Assembly: GCF_037482165.1 (NCBI RefSeq) | Contig: NZ_CP148048.1 | Location: 682,001 to 746,000, forward strand | DNA length: 64,000 nucleotides | Source: Parvimonas micra | Lineage (GTDB): Bacteria; Bacillota; Clostridia; Tissierellales; Peptoniphilaceae | Direction: 5' to 3' | Part shown: piece by piece, positions 38,279 to 48,513 of the stretch | How the letters are laid out: each line of letters begins with the position of its first letter | How positions within the stretch are numbered: position 1 is the first letter of the stretch | The notes under the pieces: model-generated | Database searches by the model: none | What the model was told of the DNA's origin: nothing | Seen by the model: the letters and a program-made list of their open reading frames with translations, nothing else | Program-made: the position numbers and the translations under genes

Positions 38279-39595
38279 TTGAGCAAAAAATATACAATTA
38301 TAACTTATGGTTGTCAAATGAATCATCATGATTCAGAAAAAATATCATATTTATTAGAAACTTTAGGTTATACAAAAGAAAATGATTTAGAAAAATCTGA
38401 TTTTATTATTTATAATACATGCTTAGTCAGAGAGAATGCAGAACTTAAAGTTTATGGACAACTTGGTGCTTTGAAAAATTTAAAAAGAAAGAAACCGGAA
38501 ATGATTATAGCTGTTTGTGGTTGTATGATGCAAACAGGTGATGCAAGAGCTACTATAATTTCAAAGTATAAACATGTAGATATAATTTTTGGAACGAAAA
38601 ATATCTCAAGATTGCCTTCTCTTATCGCAAGACATAGAAGTACCGGAGAAGTAATCGTAGATATTGAAGAGGAAGATATAATTGATGATGAAACTCCTAT
38701 AAATAGAGAACATCCATTTATTGCTTATGTAAATATAATGACAGGTTGTAATAATTATTGTACTTTTTGTATAGTTCCTTATGCTAGAGGAAAAGAAATT
38801 AGTAGAACACCTGAAAGTATAATTAATGAAATAAAAGAATTAGCAAAAAAAGGATATAAAGAAATAACATTATTAGGTCAAAATGTAAATTCATATGGAA
38901 AAACATTAAGACCTAAAGTTACATTTCCAGAATTATTAAAAATGGTTAATGAGATAGATGGAATTGAAAGAATTAGATTCTTGACAAGTCATCCAAAAGA
39001 CTGTTCTGATGAATTAATAGATGCTATGGCAAGTTTGGATAAAGTATGTGAAAATATTCATTTACCATTCCAGTCTGGTAGTAATAAGATATTAAAAGAT
39101 ATGCATAGAGTTTATACTAGAGAACATTATTTGGAATTAATCAGAAAATTAAAAGAGAAAGTACCTAATATTACTCTTTCTACTGATATAATTGTTGGAT
39201 TCCCAGGGGAAACTGAAGAGGATTTTGAAGATACATTAAGCATGGTGGAAAAGGTTGGATATGACCAAGGATTTACTTTTCTATATTCTATAAGAAAAGG
39301 TACAAAAGCTGCTGAAATGCAAAATCAAATACCACATGAAGTAAAACAAGAAAGATTTCAGCGACTAATAGATTCTATGTATAAAATATTTTACGAAAAA
39401 AATAAAGAATGTTTAGGACAAACTCTTGAAGTGTTAGTCGAAGGAATTAGTAAAAATAATCCTGATATTCTTACAGGTAGAACAAGAGGTTATAAATTAG
39501 TACATTTTAAAGGTGGGAAAAGAAATATTGGACAATTAGTTAATGTTAAAATAACTGGACATAATTCATTCGCACTTGAAGGGGAGATAGTTTAG
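38279..39595 (+). CDS. miaB: tRNA-2-methylthio-N6-dimethylallyladenosine synthase
   Basis: 438 residues. N-terminal MTTase domain with its own 4Fe-4S site (TYGCQMN, NTCLVRENAE, CGCMMQ), radical SAM core with CNNYCTFCIVPYARG, and C-terminal TRAM domain ending KITGHNSFALEGEIV. It adds the methylthio group to i6A37 made by MiaA, also encoded here. The TTG at 38279 is preceded by AGAGGTG at 6 bases; a GTG at 38270 overlaps that site. Confidence 0.96.
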   Translation: MSKKYTIITYGCQMNHHDSEKISYLLETLGYTKENDLEKSDFIIYNTCLVRENAELKVYGQLGALKNLKRKKPEMIIAVCGCMMQTGDARATIISKYKHVDIIFGTKNISRLPSLIARHRSTGEVIVDIEEEDIIDDETPINREHPFIAYVNIMTGCNNYCTFCIVPYARGKEISRTPESIINEIKELAKKGYKEITLLGQNVNSYGKTLRPKVTFPELLKMVNEIDGIERIRFLTSHPKDCSDELIDAMASLDKVCENIHLPFQSGSNKILKDMHRVYTREHYLELIRKLKEKVPNITLSTDIIVGFPGETEEDFEDTLSMVEKVGYDQGFTFLYSIRKGTKAAEMQNQIPHEVKQERFQRLIDSMYKIFYEKNKECLGQTLEVLVEGISKNNPDILTGRTRGYKLVHFKGGKRNIGQLVNVKITGHNSFALEGEIV

Positions 39596-39607
39596 TAAGG
39601 AGTAATT

Positions 39608-42193
39608 ATGAGCGATTTTACACCAATGATGAAACAATATCTAGAAGTTAAATCTAATTATAATGATTGTATTATTTTTTATAGACTAGGTGATTTTTAT
39701 GAAATGTTTTTTGAAGATGCAAAAATAGTTTCAAAAATTTTAGATCTAGCATTAACTAAAAGGGATTGTGGCAGTGGTAAAACTGCACCAATGTGTGGTA
39801 TTCCACATCATGTTGTAAATCAATATTTATATAAGTTAGTTTCTGAAGGTTTTAAAGTTGCTATTTGTGAACAAGTTCAAGATCCAAAACTTGCTAAAGG
39901 AATTGTAAAGAGGGAAGTTATTAAACTAGTAACTCCGGGAACTATTGATGAATTTGATGAATTAGCTACTAATAAAAATAATTATATTATGAGTATCTAT
40001 ATGGATTCTACAAATTTAAGTATCACATATTCTGATATTTCAACCAGTGAAATATTCTGTACAAGTATTTTTGAAATGAACAGAGATAATTTAATTACAG
40101 CTTTAGAGGAAGAAGTAATTCGTACAACTCCGTCAGAAGTTATAATAAATTCAAATATATTAAAATCATTAGAAAAAAGTGTTGTTAAATTATTGAAAAA
40201 TTTAAGAATTGTTTATACAAAAGTAGATATAGATCAAGATTTTAAATCTTTAAGAGAGAATAATGAAGAATTTTATTCTAGTAATCTTAGTAATAAAATA
40301 TTACTTTTTTCAATAGATAACTTTTATAAATATGTTTGCAGATTTAATGTTAAATTGAATGATTTTAAAAAAGTTAATTTATATAAATTAAGTGATTATC
40401 TAAGAATTGATGCTAATTCAAGAATTAATTTGGAACTTAAAAAAAATAATTTTAGTAATGACATAAATGGCTCTTTATTATCAGTTATAAATTATACTAA
40501 AACTCCTATGGGTTTTAGATTGCTTAATAAATGGTTAGATCAACCTCTTCTAGAAATAGAAAAAATTCAAAAAAGGCAATCGTTGGTTGAAGATTTAGTT
40601 TTAAACTCAAATTTAAGAAATGAATTAGAAGAACTATTAGCAAGTATTTCTGATATAGAAAGAATAAATTCAAAAATTTCTTTTGGAAATTGTAATGCAA
40701 GAGATTTAATTCATTTAAAAAATTCTTTATCAGCTGTTCCAAAGATTAAAAGATTATTTTTAGATAGTAATACTTTATTTTCTAATATAGCTTTAAATAT
40801 TCCTGATACCGAGTATATCTATAATCTTATAAATTCAGCTATTCTTGAAGACGTAGGAATTTTATTGAAAGAGGGAAATTTGATAAAGATTGGATATGAT
40901 GAAGAACTTGATGTAATTAGAGATAATAAAATCGTTGGAAAAGAAAAGCTAATTAAATATGAAGTTGATCAAAGAAATATTACCGGAATTAAAAATTTAA
41001 GATTAATATTTAATAAGAAAACAGGTTATTTTTTTGAAGTTACAAAATCATATCAAAACTTAGTTCCCGAATATTTTGAATTAAAACAAACTTTAACTAA
41101 TGCAAATAGGTATAAAACAAATGAACTTCTAACTATTGAAAATATGATATTCGGATCAGAAAGTGATATTATAGAAAAAGAATATGAATTATTTATTTCA
41201 ATAAGAAATACAATAAAAATGAATATTAAAACATTACAAAAATTATCAGATATAATTTCATTTATAGATTCCATATATTCTTTATCAATAGTTGCATTTA
41301 AAAATAATTATTGTAAACCGACTTTAAATTCAGAAGGGATTATAGATATAAAAAATGGTAGACATCCTGTTATAGAAAGCTTTTTAAGTTCAATAAATGA
41401 ATTTATCCCTAATGATATAAATATTGGGCAAAGTGATAATTTAATTCAGGTTATAACAGGACCTAATATGAGTGGGAAATCAACTTATATAAGACAGATA
41501 GCTCTCATAGTTATATTAGCTCAGATTGGTTCATTCGTACCTGCTGATAGTGCAAATATTTCGATAGTAGATAAGATATTTACTCGTATTGGAGCTTCAG
41601 ATAATCTATATAAAGGAGAAAGTACCTTTATGGTAGAAATGAAAGAAGTTAATAATATTTTAAGATATGCTACTAAAAATAGTTTACTTATACTTGATGA
41701 GGTTGGGAGAGGAACTTCAACTTTTGATGGATTAAGTCTCGCTTGGGCAATTCTTGAGTATATTACAAAAAATATAAAATCGAAAACATTATTTGCTACA
41801 CATTATCACGAATTAATTGACTTAGAACATACTTTTGCTTGCATAAAAAATAAACATATTCAAGTTATTGAAGATAAAGAAAATGATGAAATAGTCTTTT
41901 TAAGAAAGATAATGGATGGCGGAGCTAATAAGAGTTATGGAATAGCAGTTGCAAAACTTGCAGGACTTCCTATGGAAGTTATAAATCGTTCAAAAATTAT
42001 TTTAGATAGCATTGAAAATAAGGAAATTGAAATAGAAAAAGATATTATTGATAGTTCAAATGTAATAAAAACTAAGGTCAATGATAAAATAATTACTAAT
42101 CTAAATAGTATAAATATTGAAAAAATAAGCCCAATGGAAGCTTTTGGTATATTAAATGATTTAATAAATATAGCTAAAAGTGATAATGAATAG
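39608..42193 (+). CDS. mutS: DNA mismatch repair protein MutS
   Basis: 861 residues. The mismatch-reading motif DFYEMF is near residue 30, connector and lever domains follow, and the C-terminal ATPase has Walker A TGPNMSGKST, Walker B LLILDEVGRGTS and ATHYHEL. AAGGAG precedes the ATG. It forms the classic mutS-mutL-miaA run. Confidence 0.97.
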   Translation: MSDFTPMMKQYLEVKSNYNDCIIFYRLGDFYEMFFEDAKIVSKILDLALTKRDCGSGKTAPMCGIPHHVVNQYLYKLVSEGFKVAICEQVQDPKLAKGIVKREVIKLVTPGTIDEFDELATNKNNYIMSIYMDSTNLSITYSDISTSEIFCTSIFEMNRDNLITALEEEVIRTTPSEVIINSNILKSLEKSVVKLLKNLRIVYTKVDIDQDFKSLRENNEEFYSSNLSNKILLFSIDNFYKYVCRFNVKLNDFKKVNLYKLSDYLRIDANSRINLELKKNNFSNDINGSLLSVINYTKTPMGFRLLNKWLDQPLLEIEKIQKRQSLVEDLVLNSNLRNELEELLASISDIERINSKISFGNCNARDLIHLKNSLSAVPKIKRLFLDSNTLFSNIALNIPDTEYIYNLINSAILEDVGILLKEGNLIKIGYDEELDVIRDNKIVGKEKLIKYEVDQRNITGIKNLRLIFNKKTGYFFEVTKSYQNLVPEYFELKQTLTNANRYKTNELLTIENMIFGSESDIIEKEYELFISIRNTIKMNIKTLQKLSDIISFIDSIYSLSIVAFKNNYCKPTLNSEGIIDIKNGRHPVIESFLSSINEFIPNDINIGQSDNLIQVITGPNMSGKSTYIRQIALIVILAQIGSFVPADSANISIVDKIFTRIGASDNLYKGESTFMVEMKEVNNILRYATKNSLLILDEVGRGTSTFDGLSLAWAILEYITKNIKSKTLFATHYHELIDLEHTFACIKNKHIQVIEDKENDEIVFLRKIMDGGANKSYGIAVAKLAGLPMEVINRSKIILDSIENKEIEIEKDIIDSSNVIKTKVNDKIITNLNSINIEKISPMEAFGILNDLINIAKSDNE

Positions 42194-42206
42194 ATAGGAG
42201 ATTTAT

Positions 42207-44057
42207 ATGTCTATAAAATTATTGTCAGAAGATACAATTCAAAAAATTGCAGCAGGAGAAGTTATAGAAAATCCTTATTCTGTAATAAAAGAATTGGTTG
42301 AAAATTCAATAGATTCAGGTGCAACATTTATTAAGGTTGAAATAAAAAATGCAGGTAAAAAAGAAATTATGATTTCTGATAACGGCTGTGGAATTGAAGA
42401 AGATGATATAGAGTTGGCATTTACCAAACACGCTACATCTAAATTAAATAATTTTGAAGATATATATTCTATTCTTTCTTATGGATTTAGAGGAGAGGCA
42501 TTAGCTAGTATATCTGCAATTTCAAAAGTTGATATTAATACAAGAACAAAGAACAGTGAATTCGGAATTCACTGTTATCTTGAAAATAATAAGATTATTA
42601 GAAAAAATAAGATAGGGATGAATTTAGGAACAACAATTTACATTAGAGATTTATTTTACAATGTTCCTATTAGAAAGAAATTTTTAAAATCAGATGCATA
42701 TGAAAACTCAATCATAACAACGTTGATGTACTCTTTTGCATTGGCTAATCAAAAAATATCTTTTAAATATATAAAAGATTCGAAAGTTGTATTCGAAACA
42801 AGTGAAAAAAATACTTTAAAAGATGATATAAAATATATCTTTAAAGATGATTTTTATAAGAATTTAATTTCTATAAACATTGAGGACTCAGATTATAAGA
42901 TTTATGGATATATTTCAAATAATCACTTTTATAAAGGCAGTAGAGCATCACAATTTTTATTTGTTAATGGAAGATATATTTTTGATGAAAAGATTAGAAA
43001 TATAATAGAAAAATCAATTGCTACATTAATACCAAAAGGAAAGTTTCCTGCATTTGTAATATTTATCGAAGTAAATCCCAGCTTAATAGATATAAATGTT
43101 CATCCAAATAAAAGAAAGATTAAATTTATTTTTGAAGACAAGTTACTAAATTTACTTAATAATAACATTACTGACATTGTTCTAAAAAATACTACAAGTG
43201 ATTTTATATCTGTAAAGGAAGAACAAAAAGAAAAAATCTTATACAACGAAGAAAAGATTAATAACAAACAATCTTCAGAAGAAGATATTATTGAAGCTAT
43301 AATTTATGATGATGATTATAATACACAAAATATAGTAAATAAGTTTTCTTATGATGATTTATTTAAAGTAAATAAAGATGATATACAAACGATAAATGAA
43401 GAAGATAATATTGAAAATTATATTGTTAAGGACGAAAAAGTAGAAAATACTCCAGTATTGGAACAAATAAAACTTGATGATAATACTGAAACTTCAAAAA
43501 ATATTTTAGATTATGAAATTATAGGTAAAATTTTTTCAAAATATATTTTATTGTCCGATAAGGATGAGTTTATAATTATAGATATATTAAATGCTAAATA
43601 TAGACTGTTGTATGAAAATTTATTGGATAATTACAATAATTGTACTATTACAAAACAGATACTTTTATTTCCTATAATTTTGGAATTAAATGAATATAAA
43701 TTGAGTGTGTTTAATACTATTAAAGATAAATTGAATAATTTAGGTATAGAAGCTGATATTTTTGATGAAAATTCTATAGCAATAAGGACAATGCCTAATT
43801 TATTAAATGATAATTTAGATAAAGAAGATATTAGAGAAATGCTTGATGAACTGTTATTTAAAGATAATAGAGTGTTTGAAGATTCGCTATACAAAATGGT
43901 TTGTAAAAAACGAATAAATACTAGTTTAACGGATTTCGAAGTAGAAGAATTATTGTCACAGTTATCTAAAATAAATCTAGATATAAATTTCTATGATAAA
44001 AAAATATTAAGAAAAATATCTAAAGAAGATTTTGATAAATTATTTTTTAAGGAATAA
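42207..44057 (+). CDS. mutL: DNA mismatch repair protein MutL, endonuclease motifs not found
   Basis: 616 residues. The N-terminal GHKL ATPase is intact: AAGEVIENPYSVIKELVENS, DNGCGIEEDD, HATSKL, GFRGEAL and VHPNKRKI. The C-terminal dimerisation domain is present by position (about 430-616) but the endonuclease signature usual in Firmicutes, DQHAAxExxxYE, reads DILNAKYRLLYE. The downstream metal-site motifs (ACK and CPHGRP) are also replaced (VCKKRI; no CPHGRP before KISKEDFDKLF). The protein may therefore recruit, rather than make, the strand nick. AGGAG precedes the ATG. Confidence 0.93.
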   Translation: MSIKLLSEDTIQKIAAGEVIENPYSVIKELVENSIDSGATFIKVEIKNAGKKEIMISDNGCGIEEDDIELAFTKHATSKLNNFEDIYSILSYGFRGEALASISAISKVDINTRTKNSEFGIHCYLENNKIIRKNKIGMNLGTTIYIRDLFYNVPIRKKFLKSDAYENSIITTLMYSFALANQKISFKYIKDSKVVFETSEKNTLKDDIKYIFKDDFYKNLISINIEDSDYKIYGYISNNHFYKGSRASQFLFVNGRYIFDEKIRNIIEKSIATLIPKGKFPAFVIFIEVNPSLIDINVHPNKRKIKFIFEDKLLNLLNNNITDIVLKNTTSDFISVKEEQKEKILYNEEKINNKQSSEEDIIEAIIYDDDYNTQNIVNKFSYDDLFKVNKDDIQTINEEDNIENYIVKDEKVENTPVLEQIKLDDNTETSKNILDYEIIGKIFSKYILLSDKDEFIIIDILNAKYRLLYENLLDNYNNCTITKQILLFPIILELNEYKLSVFNTIKDKLNNLGIEADIFDENSIAIRTMPNLLNDNLDKEDIREMLDELLFKDNRVFEDSLYKMVCKKRINTSLTDFEVEELLSQLSKINLDINFYDKKILRKISKEDFDKLFFKE

Positions 44058-44059
44058 AA

Positions 44060-45001
44060 ATGAAGAAAAAAATAATATTTATTGTTGGCCCTACATCTGT
44101 CGGAAAAACAAAGTTAAGCGTTGATATAGCAAAAGAATTTTCAGGAGAAATTATTTCTTGTGATTCCATGCAAATTTATAGAGAATTTAATATTGGAACT
44201 GCTAAAATAACAGAAGAGGAAATAAGGGGAACTAACCATTATATGATTGATATTTTAGATGGCAATCAAAAATTTAATGTTTCTGAATATAAAAAAATGG
44301 CAGAGAAGTACATTGAAGTAATATATTCTCATAATAATATTCCAATATTTGCTGGTGGAACAGGACTTTATGTAAATTCTATATTATATGATTTTAAATT
44401 TACTGATGCTGAACAATCAATGGATTTAAGAGAACGAATAACCAAATTTTACGAAAAAAATGGGGCAGATTTACTTTATGATTTATTATTATATCTAGAC
44501 TATTCAAGTAGAGAAAAAATTCATAAAAACAATATAAAAAGAGTAATTAGAGCAATAGAAGTTTGTGTAAATACAAAAAAAGAATTTTCCGAACAATGCA
44601 AAGATTATGAAAATAATAATTGTAAGTATGATTACTTAATAATAGGGCTAACTTTAGATAGAAAAATATTATATGATAAAATAAATTCTAGAGTCGATAT
44701 AATGATTAATAATGGACTTGTTGAAGAAGCAACAAGTCTATATAAAAAATATGGCGAGTATTCACAACCATTTACTGCTATTGGATACAAAGAGTTTATT
44801 CCATATTTTAAGAGAGAAATTACTCTGGAATCTTGTATTGATAATATAAAACAAAATTCAAGAAAATACGCTAAAAGACAATTTACTTGGTTTAATAGGA
44901 ATGAAAATATACATTGGATTGATGTTGAAAATGGATATGATAAAGTTCTATTTAAATCTAAAAAATTAGTAAAAGATTTTTTAACCAAAGGAGAATTATA
45001 A
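44060..45001 (+). CDS. miaA: tRNA dimethylallyltransferase
   Basis: 313 residues. P-loop GPTSVGKTKLS, CDSMQIYREFNIGTAK, DILDGNQKFNVSEYK, FAGGTGLYVNS and QFTWFNRNENIHWID are MiaA motifs. It adds the dimethylallyl group to A37, the substrate for MiaB. It begins two bases after mutL. Confidence 0.96.
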   Translation: MKKKIIFIVGPTSVGKTKLSVDIAKEFSGEIISCDSMQIYREFNIGTAKITEEEIRGTNHYMIDILDGNQKFNVSEYKKMAEKYIEVIYSHNNIPIFAGGTGLYVNSILYDFKFTDAEQSMDLRERITKFYEKNGADLLYDLLLYLDYSSREKIHKNNIKRVIRAIEVCVNTKKEFSEQCKDYENNNCKYDYLIIGLTLDRKILYDKINSRVDIMINNGLVEEATSLYKKYGEYSQPFTAIGYKEFIPYFKREITLESCIDNIKQNSRKYAKRQFTWFNRNENIHWIDVENGYDKVLFKSKKLVKDFLTKGEL

Positions 45002-45002
45002 A

Positions 45003-46283
45003 TTGGAAAAATATTTAGATACTGATTTTAATTTTAATTCTAAAATTATTAATTTTGTAAACAAATGTTCTAAGGAAATAGAAATAGAATTTGAAACTTT
45101 AAAAGAAATAGAAGAATATAATCAATTAAAAGTTTTAAATGCATTTAAAAAGCAAAAATTATCCGCTACTGATTTTTCTTGGACAACAGGATATGGATAC
45201 GGTGATATTGGAAGAGAGAAATTAGAAAGGATATATTGCGACATCTTTAAAGCAAAAGATGCTATTGTAAGGCAAGAAATAACTTGTGGAACTCATGCAA
45301 TTTCTTTAGCATTGCAGGGAAATTTATTACCAGGAGACGAGTTTATTTATATAACTGGAACTCCTTATGATACGCTTTTAAAGGTTATAGGTATTAGTGG
45401 AGAAGAAAAAGGAACACTACTTGATTATGGAATAAAGTATGATAAAGTTGATTTAGTAAATAATGAAATTGATGTAGAAACTGTATTATCTAAAATCAAT
45501 TCAAAGACTAAATTATTAGCTATTCAAAGATCTCCTGGTTATAGCAGTAGAAGATGTATTTCAATTAGTGAATTGGAAACAGTTATTAATAAAATAAAAT
45601 CAAGGTTTCCAGATATTATTATAATGATTGATAATTGCTACTGTGAATTTGTAGAAAAAAAGGAACCTCTAGAAGTTGGTGCCGACATAGTTGTAGGATC
45701 ATTATTAAAAAATTTAGGTGCAGGAATCACTTTAAATGGAGGATACATAGTTTCAAACTCTAATGATATTATAGAATCTATTTCTAATAGACTTACTTCT
45801 CCAGGTCTTGGAAAGCATGTAGGTGTAAGTTTTGGTACTACAAGAGCAATTATTCAAGGATTATACTTTGCGCCTCATATAGTTTTAGAAGCAGTAAAAA
45901 GTGCAATATTAGTATCATATATTTTTGAAAAGTTAGGATATAAAACAATTCCTAAATATAATGAAAAAAGAAGCGATATTATTCAAGTAATTACTTTAAA
46001 TGATGAGAATAAAGTTATAGATTTTTGCAGAGCTATACAAGAATTTTGTTGTGTAGATAGCCATGTTGTTCCATATCCATGGGATATGCCAGGATATTCT
46101 GATAAAATTATTATGGCTTCAGGAAGCTTTATAGATGGCTCAAGCATTGAATTAAGTGCTGATGGACCATTAAGAGAACCTTATAATGTGTATTATCAAG
46201 GTGGGTTAAATTTTTATCAAACGAAGATTGCATTAATTAATGTTTTAAATACATTTTATGATAAAAAATATATAAATTTATAA
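45003..46283 (+). CDS. methionine gamma-lyase-like PLP protein (YnbB family)
   Basis: 426 residues, PLP fold type I. The PLP-lysine motif is likely ADIVVGSLLKNLGAG, with GCG-like VRQEITCGTHAISLAL and a Cys/Tyr-rich MIDNCYCEFVE. The family is often annotated as methionine gamma-lyase family or aluminium resistance protein, and follows miaA in Clostridia. The true substrate is unproven. The start is TTG at 45003, after AAAGGAG, two bases beyond the miaA stop. A short gene-free gap follows. Confidence 0.85.
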   Translation: MEKYLDTDFNFNSKIINFVNKCSKEIEIEFETLKEIEEYNQLKVLNAFKKQKLSATDFSWTTGYGYGDIGREKLERIYCDIFKAKDAIVRQEITCGTHAISLALQGNLLPGDEFIYITGTPYDTLLKVIGISGEEKGTLLDYGIKYDKVDLVNNEIDVETVLSKINSKTKLLAIQRSPGYSSRRCISISELETVINKIKSRFPDIIIMIDNCYCEFVEKKEPLEVGADIVVGSLLKNLGAGITLNGGYIVSNSNDIIESISNRLTSPGLGKHVGVSFGTTRAIIQGLYFAPHIVLEAVKSAILVSYIFEKLGYKTIPKYNEKRSDIIQVITLNDENKVIDFCRAIQEFCCVDSHVVPYPWDMPGYSDKIIMASGSFIDGSSIELSADGPLREPYNVYYQGGLNFYQTKIALINVLNTFYDKKYINL

Positions 46284-46311
46284 TGATTTAAAAGTATTTT
46301 TATATAAATTA

Positions 46312-46356
46312 TGGTATAATAGTTATAGTTTTACACTTTATGAAAAAACTATAACT
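46312..46356 (+). promoter_or_regulatory. extended -10 promoter and inverted repeat before nth
   Basis: TGG-TATAAT (46312-46320) is followed directly by a perfect 12-bp inverted repeat, AGTTATAGTTTT (46321-46332) and AAAACTATAACT (46345-46356), with a 12-base loop. The predicted transcription start falls inside the repeat. This could be an operator or a 5'-leader hairpin; there is no T-run after it. Confidence 0.5.
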
Positions 46357-46389
46357 GATAAATTATAATATGATATTGGAGTGAATGTT

Positions 46390-47028
46390 TTGAAATGTTT
46401 ATCAAAAGAAAAAATAAACATTGTAATGGAAAAATTAGAAAAATTATATCCTGATGCAAAACCAGAACTTAATTTTTCTAATAGTTTCGAGCTGTTGATA
46501 GCAACTATATTATCTGCTCAATGTACTGATGTTAGAGTTAATAAGGTTACTGAAAAATTATTTAGAGATTTTAAAACTCCTGAAGAATTTTTAACTTTAA
46601 ATATAGAAGATTTATCAAAATATATACACAGTTGTGGTTTTTATAATTCAAAGAGTAAGAATATTTTAGAAACCTGTAGAATTTTAGTAGAAAAATACAA
46701 CTCTACAGTTCCGAGTGATATGGAATCTCTAACCACGTTGCCAGGCGTTGGGAGAAAAACGGCAAATGTAGTTAGATCTTGTGCCTTTGGTATTCCATCA
46801 CTTGCAGTTGATACTCATGTTTTTAGAGTTACAAATAGAATAGGAATTATAAATGAAGGTAATGTTTTAGATTCTGAATTTGCATTAATGAAGAAGCTAA
46901 AGAAAAATACATGGAATAAAGCTCATCATTTATTTATTTTTCATGGAAGAAGAGTATGTAAATCAAGAAAACCAAATTGTGAAAAATGTATAATAAATTC
47001 TGAATGCTTATATTATAAAAATTTGTAG
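46390..47028 (+). CDS. nth: endonuclease III
   Basis: 212 residues. Helix-hairpin-helix LPGVGRKTANVV with the catalytic Lys, catalytic Asp in LAVDTHVFRVTNR, and the C-terminal 4Fe-4S site (Cys-x6-Cys-x2-Cys-x5-Cys). Base-excision repair glycosylase/AP lyase for oxidised pyrimidines. The TTG at 46390 follows GGAGTG by 6 bases; a GTG at 46381 lies within that ribosome site. Confidence 0.94.
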   Translation: MKCLSKEKINIVMEKLEKLYPDAKPELNFSNSFELLIATILSAQCTDVRVNKVTEKLFRDFKTPEEFLTLNIEDLSKYIHSCGFYNSKSKNILETCRILVEKYNSTVPSDMESLTTLPGVGRKTANVVRSCAFGIPSLAVDTHVFRVTNRIGIINEGNVLDSEFALMKKLKKNTWNKAHHLFIFHGRRVCKSRKPNCEKCIINSECLYYKNL

Positions 47029-47036
47029 GAGGATAT

Positions 47037-48432
47037 ATGAAAAAATATATTAAAATATTTGCTATATTAGGAATATTTTTAATAGGAACAATATCAGGTT
47101 ATATTTTGCTTAATAGAAATCCATTAAGCAACGCTAAGGGGTATACTAAAAATTTAAAAAGAGAAGAACTTTTAACGTATGATAAGATTTATGAAGGAAT
47201 TTATATTAATAATATTGATCTGAAAGATTTAACTAAAGAGGAAGCAATTGAAAAAATTAAACAAAGTTTAGAAATAAGTAATGAATTTACATTAAAACAT
47301 GATAGTTATACTAAGAAATTTGTTCCAAAAGATATAGATTTCTCATATGATTATGAAAAATTAGTCAATGAAGCATTTAATATTGGTAGATCAGGATCAG
47401 ATGATGAAAGAATTGAAACTTTAAAGAACTTATTAAAAAATCCTAAAAAATATGATATTAAGTCTACTTTTGATTTATCAAAATTAAATAGCATTATTAC
47501 CGAAATTTCTGAAAAAATAAATTCTGAACCAATAGATGAAAAATTTTCTTTTTCTGAAGGAAAAATATCAGTTGTGGATGGTAAAGTTGGATTAAAAGTT
47601 GAGAGTGAAAAAATATTGGATAATTTTAATACAGTTCCTGTGAAATTTGATTTAGAAATACCAACTATTGTTACAGAATATAAAAAGATTGATAAAACAT
47701 TGTTATCATCAGTCAAAGGTGTAATAGGAGAAGCAACTACTAAATTTGATAATCAGCCTAATAGAAATAATAATATAAAAATCGCAGCAAATAAAATTAA
47801 TGAATTTGTAGTAAATCCAGGAGAAACATTCTCTTTTTCAAAAGAGTTAGGGGAAGTATCTAAAAATACAGGTTATAAGCCTGCAGGAACATTTATTAAT
47901 AGTAAGATAGTAGATTCTATAGGAGGAGGAATTTGCCAAGTTAGTTCTACCTTATATCAAGCGTTAGTTAAATCTGATTTAAAAATAGTTGAACGAAATC
48001 AACATTCAATGAGGGTACCTTATTGTACTATTGGTTTAGATGCAATGTACTATGAAGGTTTCTAGTGATTTGAAATTTCAAAATACATTTGATTTTCCTA
48101 TAGTTATAACTAGTTATGTTTCAAATGGGGAAATAACTTTTAGAATATTGGGTGATACAGATAAGAAAAATTATGATATTAAACTATTTACTACTGATGT
48201 TTCTCGAATTCCAATGCCTATAGAGGAAGTTCCGGATCCAAGTTTACCAGAAGGAAAGAAAGTCGTAGTTGAAAAGGGATTTCCAGGTTATAGGGGCTCA
48301 TCATATAAACAAAAAGGAAATGGAAAAGCAGAATTATTAAATAGTGATTATTACAAACCAAAAAAACAAATTGTTAAAGTAGGAACAAAAAAAGAAGTAA
48401 AAGAAACTATTGAAAAAGAAAAAAATGATTAA
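47037..48432 (+). pseudogene. VanW/G5-domain cell-envelope protein, broken by a 1-base frameshift
   Basis: The reading frame from 47037 encodes an N-terminal membrane anchor (about residues 5-27), peptidoglycan-binding-like repeats (about 50-210) and a VanW domain (GVIGEATTKFDNQ through GGGICQVSSTLYQALVKS and RNQHSMRVPY). It stops at TAG 48063-48065. The expected continuation of the VanW domain (SSDLKFQNTFDFPIVITSYVSNG) and a G5 domain (VVVEKGFPGYRGSS to KKQIVKVGTKK) lie in the next frame up to 48432. Removing one T from the TTT at about 48060-48062 would restore the standard sequence YEGSSDLKF. It could be a real inactivation, a phase-variable site, or a sequencing error. Confidence 0.85.
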
Positions 48433-48467
48433 TAATGAGCAAAAATATAGATATTTTTAATGTAATA

Positions 48468-48476
48468 TGTTATAAT
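48468..48476 (+). promoter_or_regulatory. extended -10 promoter of efp
   Basis: TGT-TATAAT at 48468-48476, an extended -10 element 37 bases before the efp start. No clear -35. Confidence 0.6.
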
Positions 48477-48513
48477 ACTTTTTAGATTATTTATTAAAAT
48501 AGGAGGAATAATA

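Noticed and set aside
44632-44988. Minus-strand open frame of 118 codons
   Set aside because: Antisense to miaA with no independent support.
47351-47716. Minus-strand open frame of 121 codons
   Set aside because: Antisense to the VanW-type gene; composition follows that gene.
48055-48066. Programmed +1 frameshift like prfB in the VanW-type gene
   Set aside because: No prfB-like slippery codon and no upstream Shine-Dalgarno at the correct spacing; a simple extra T explains the break better.
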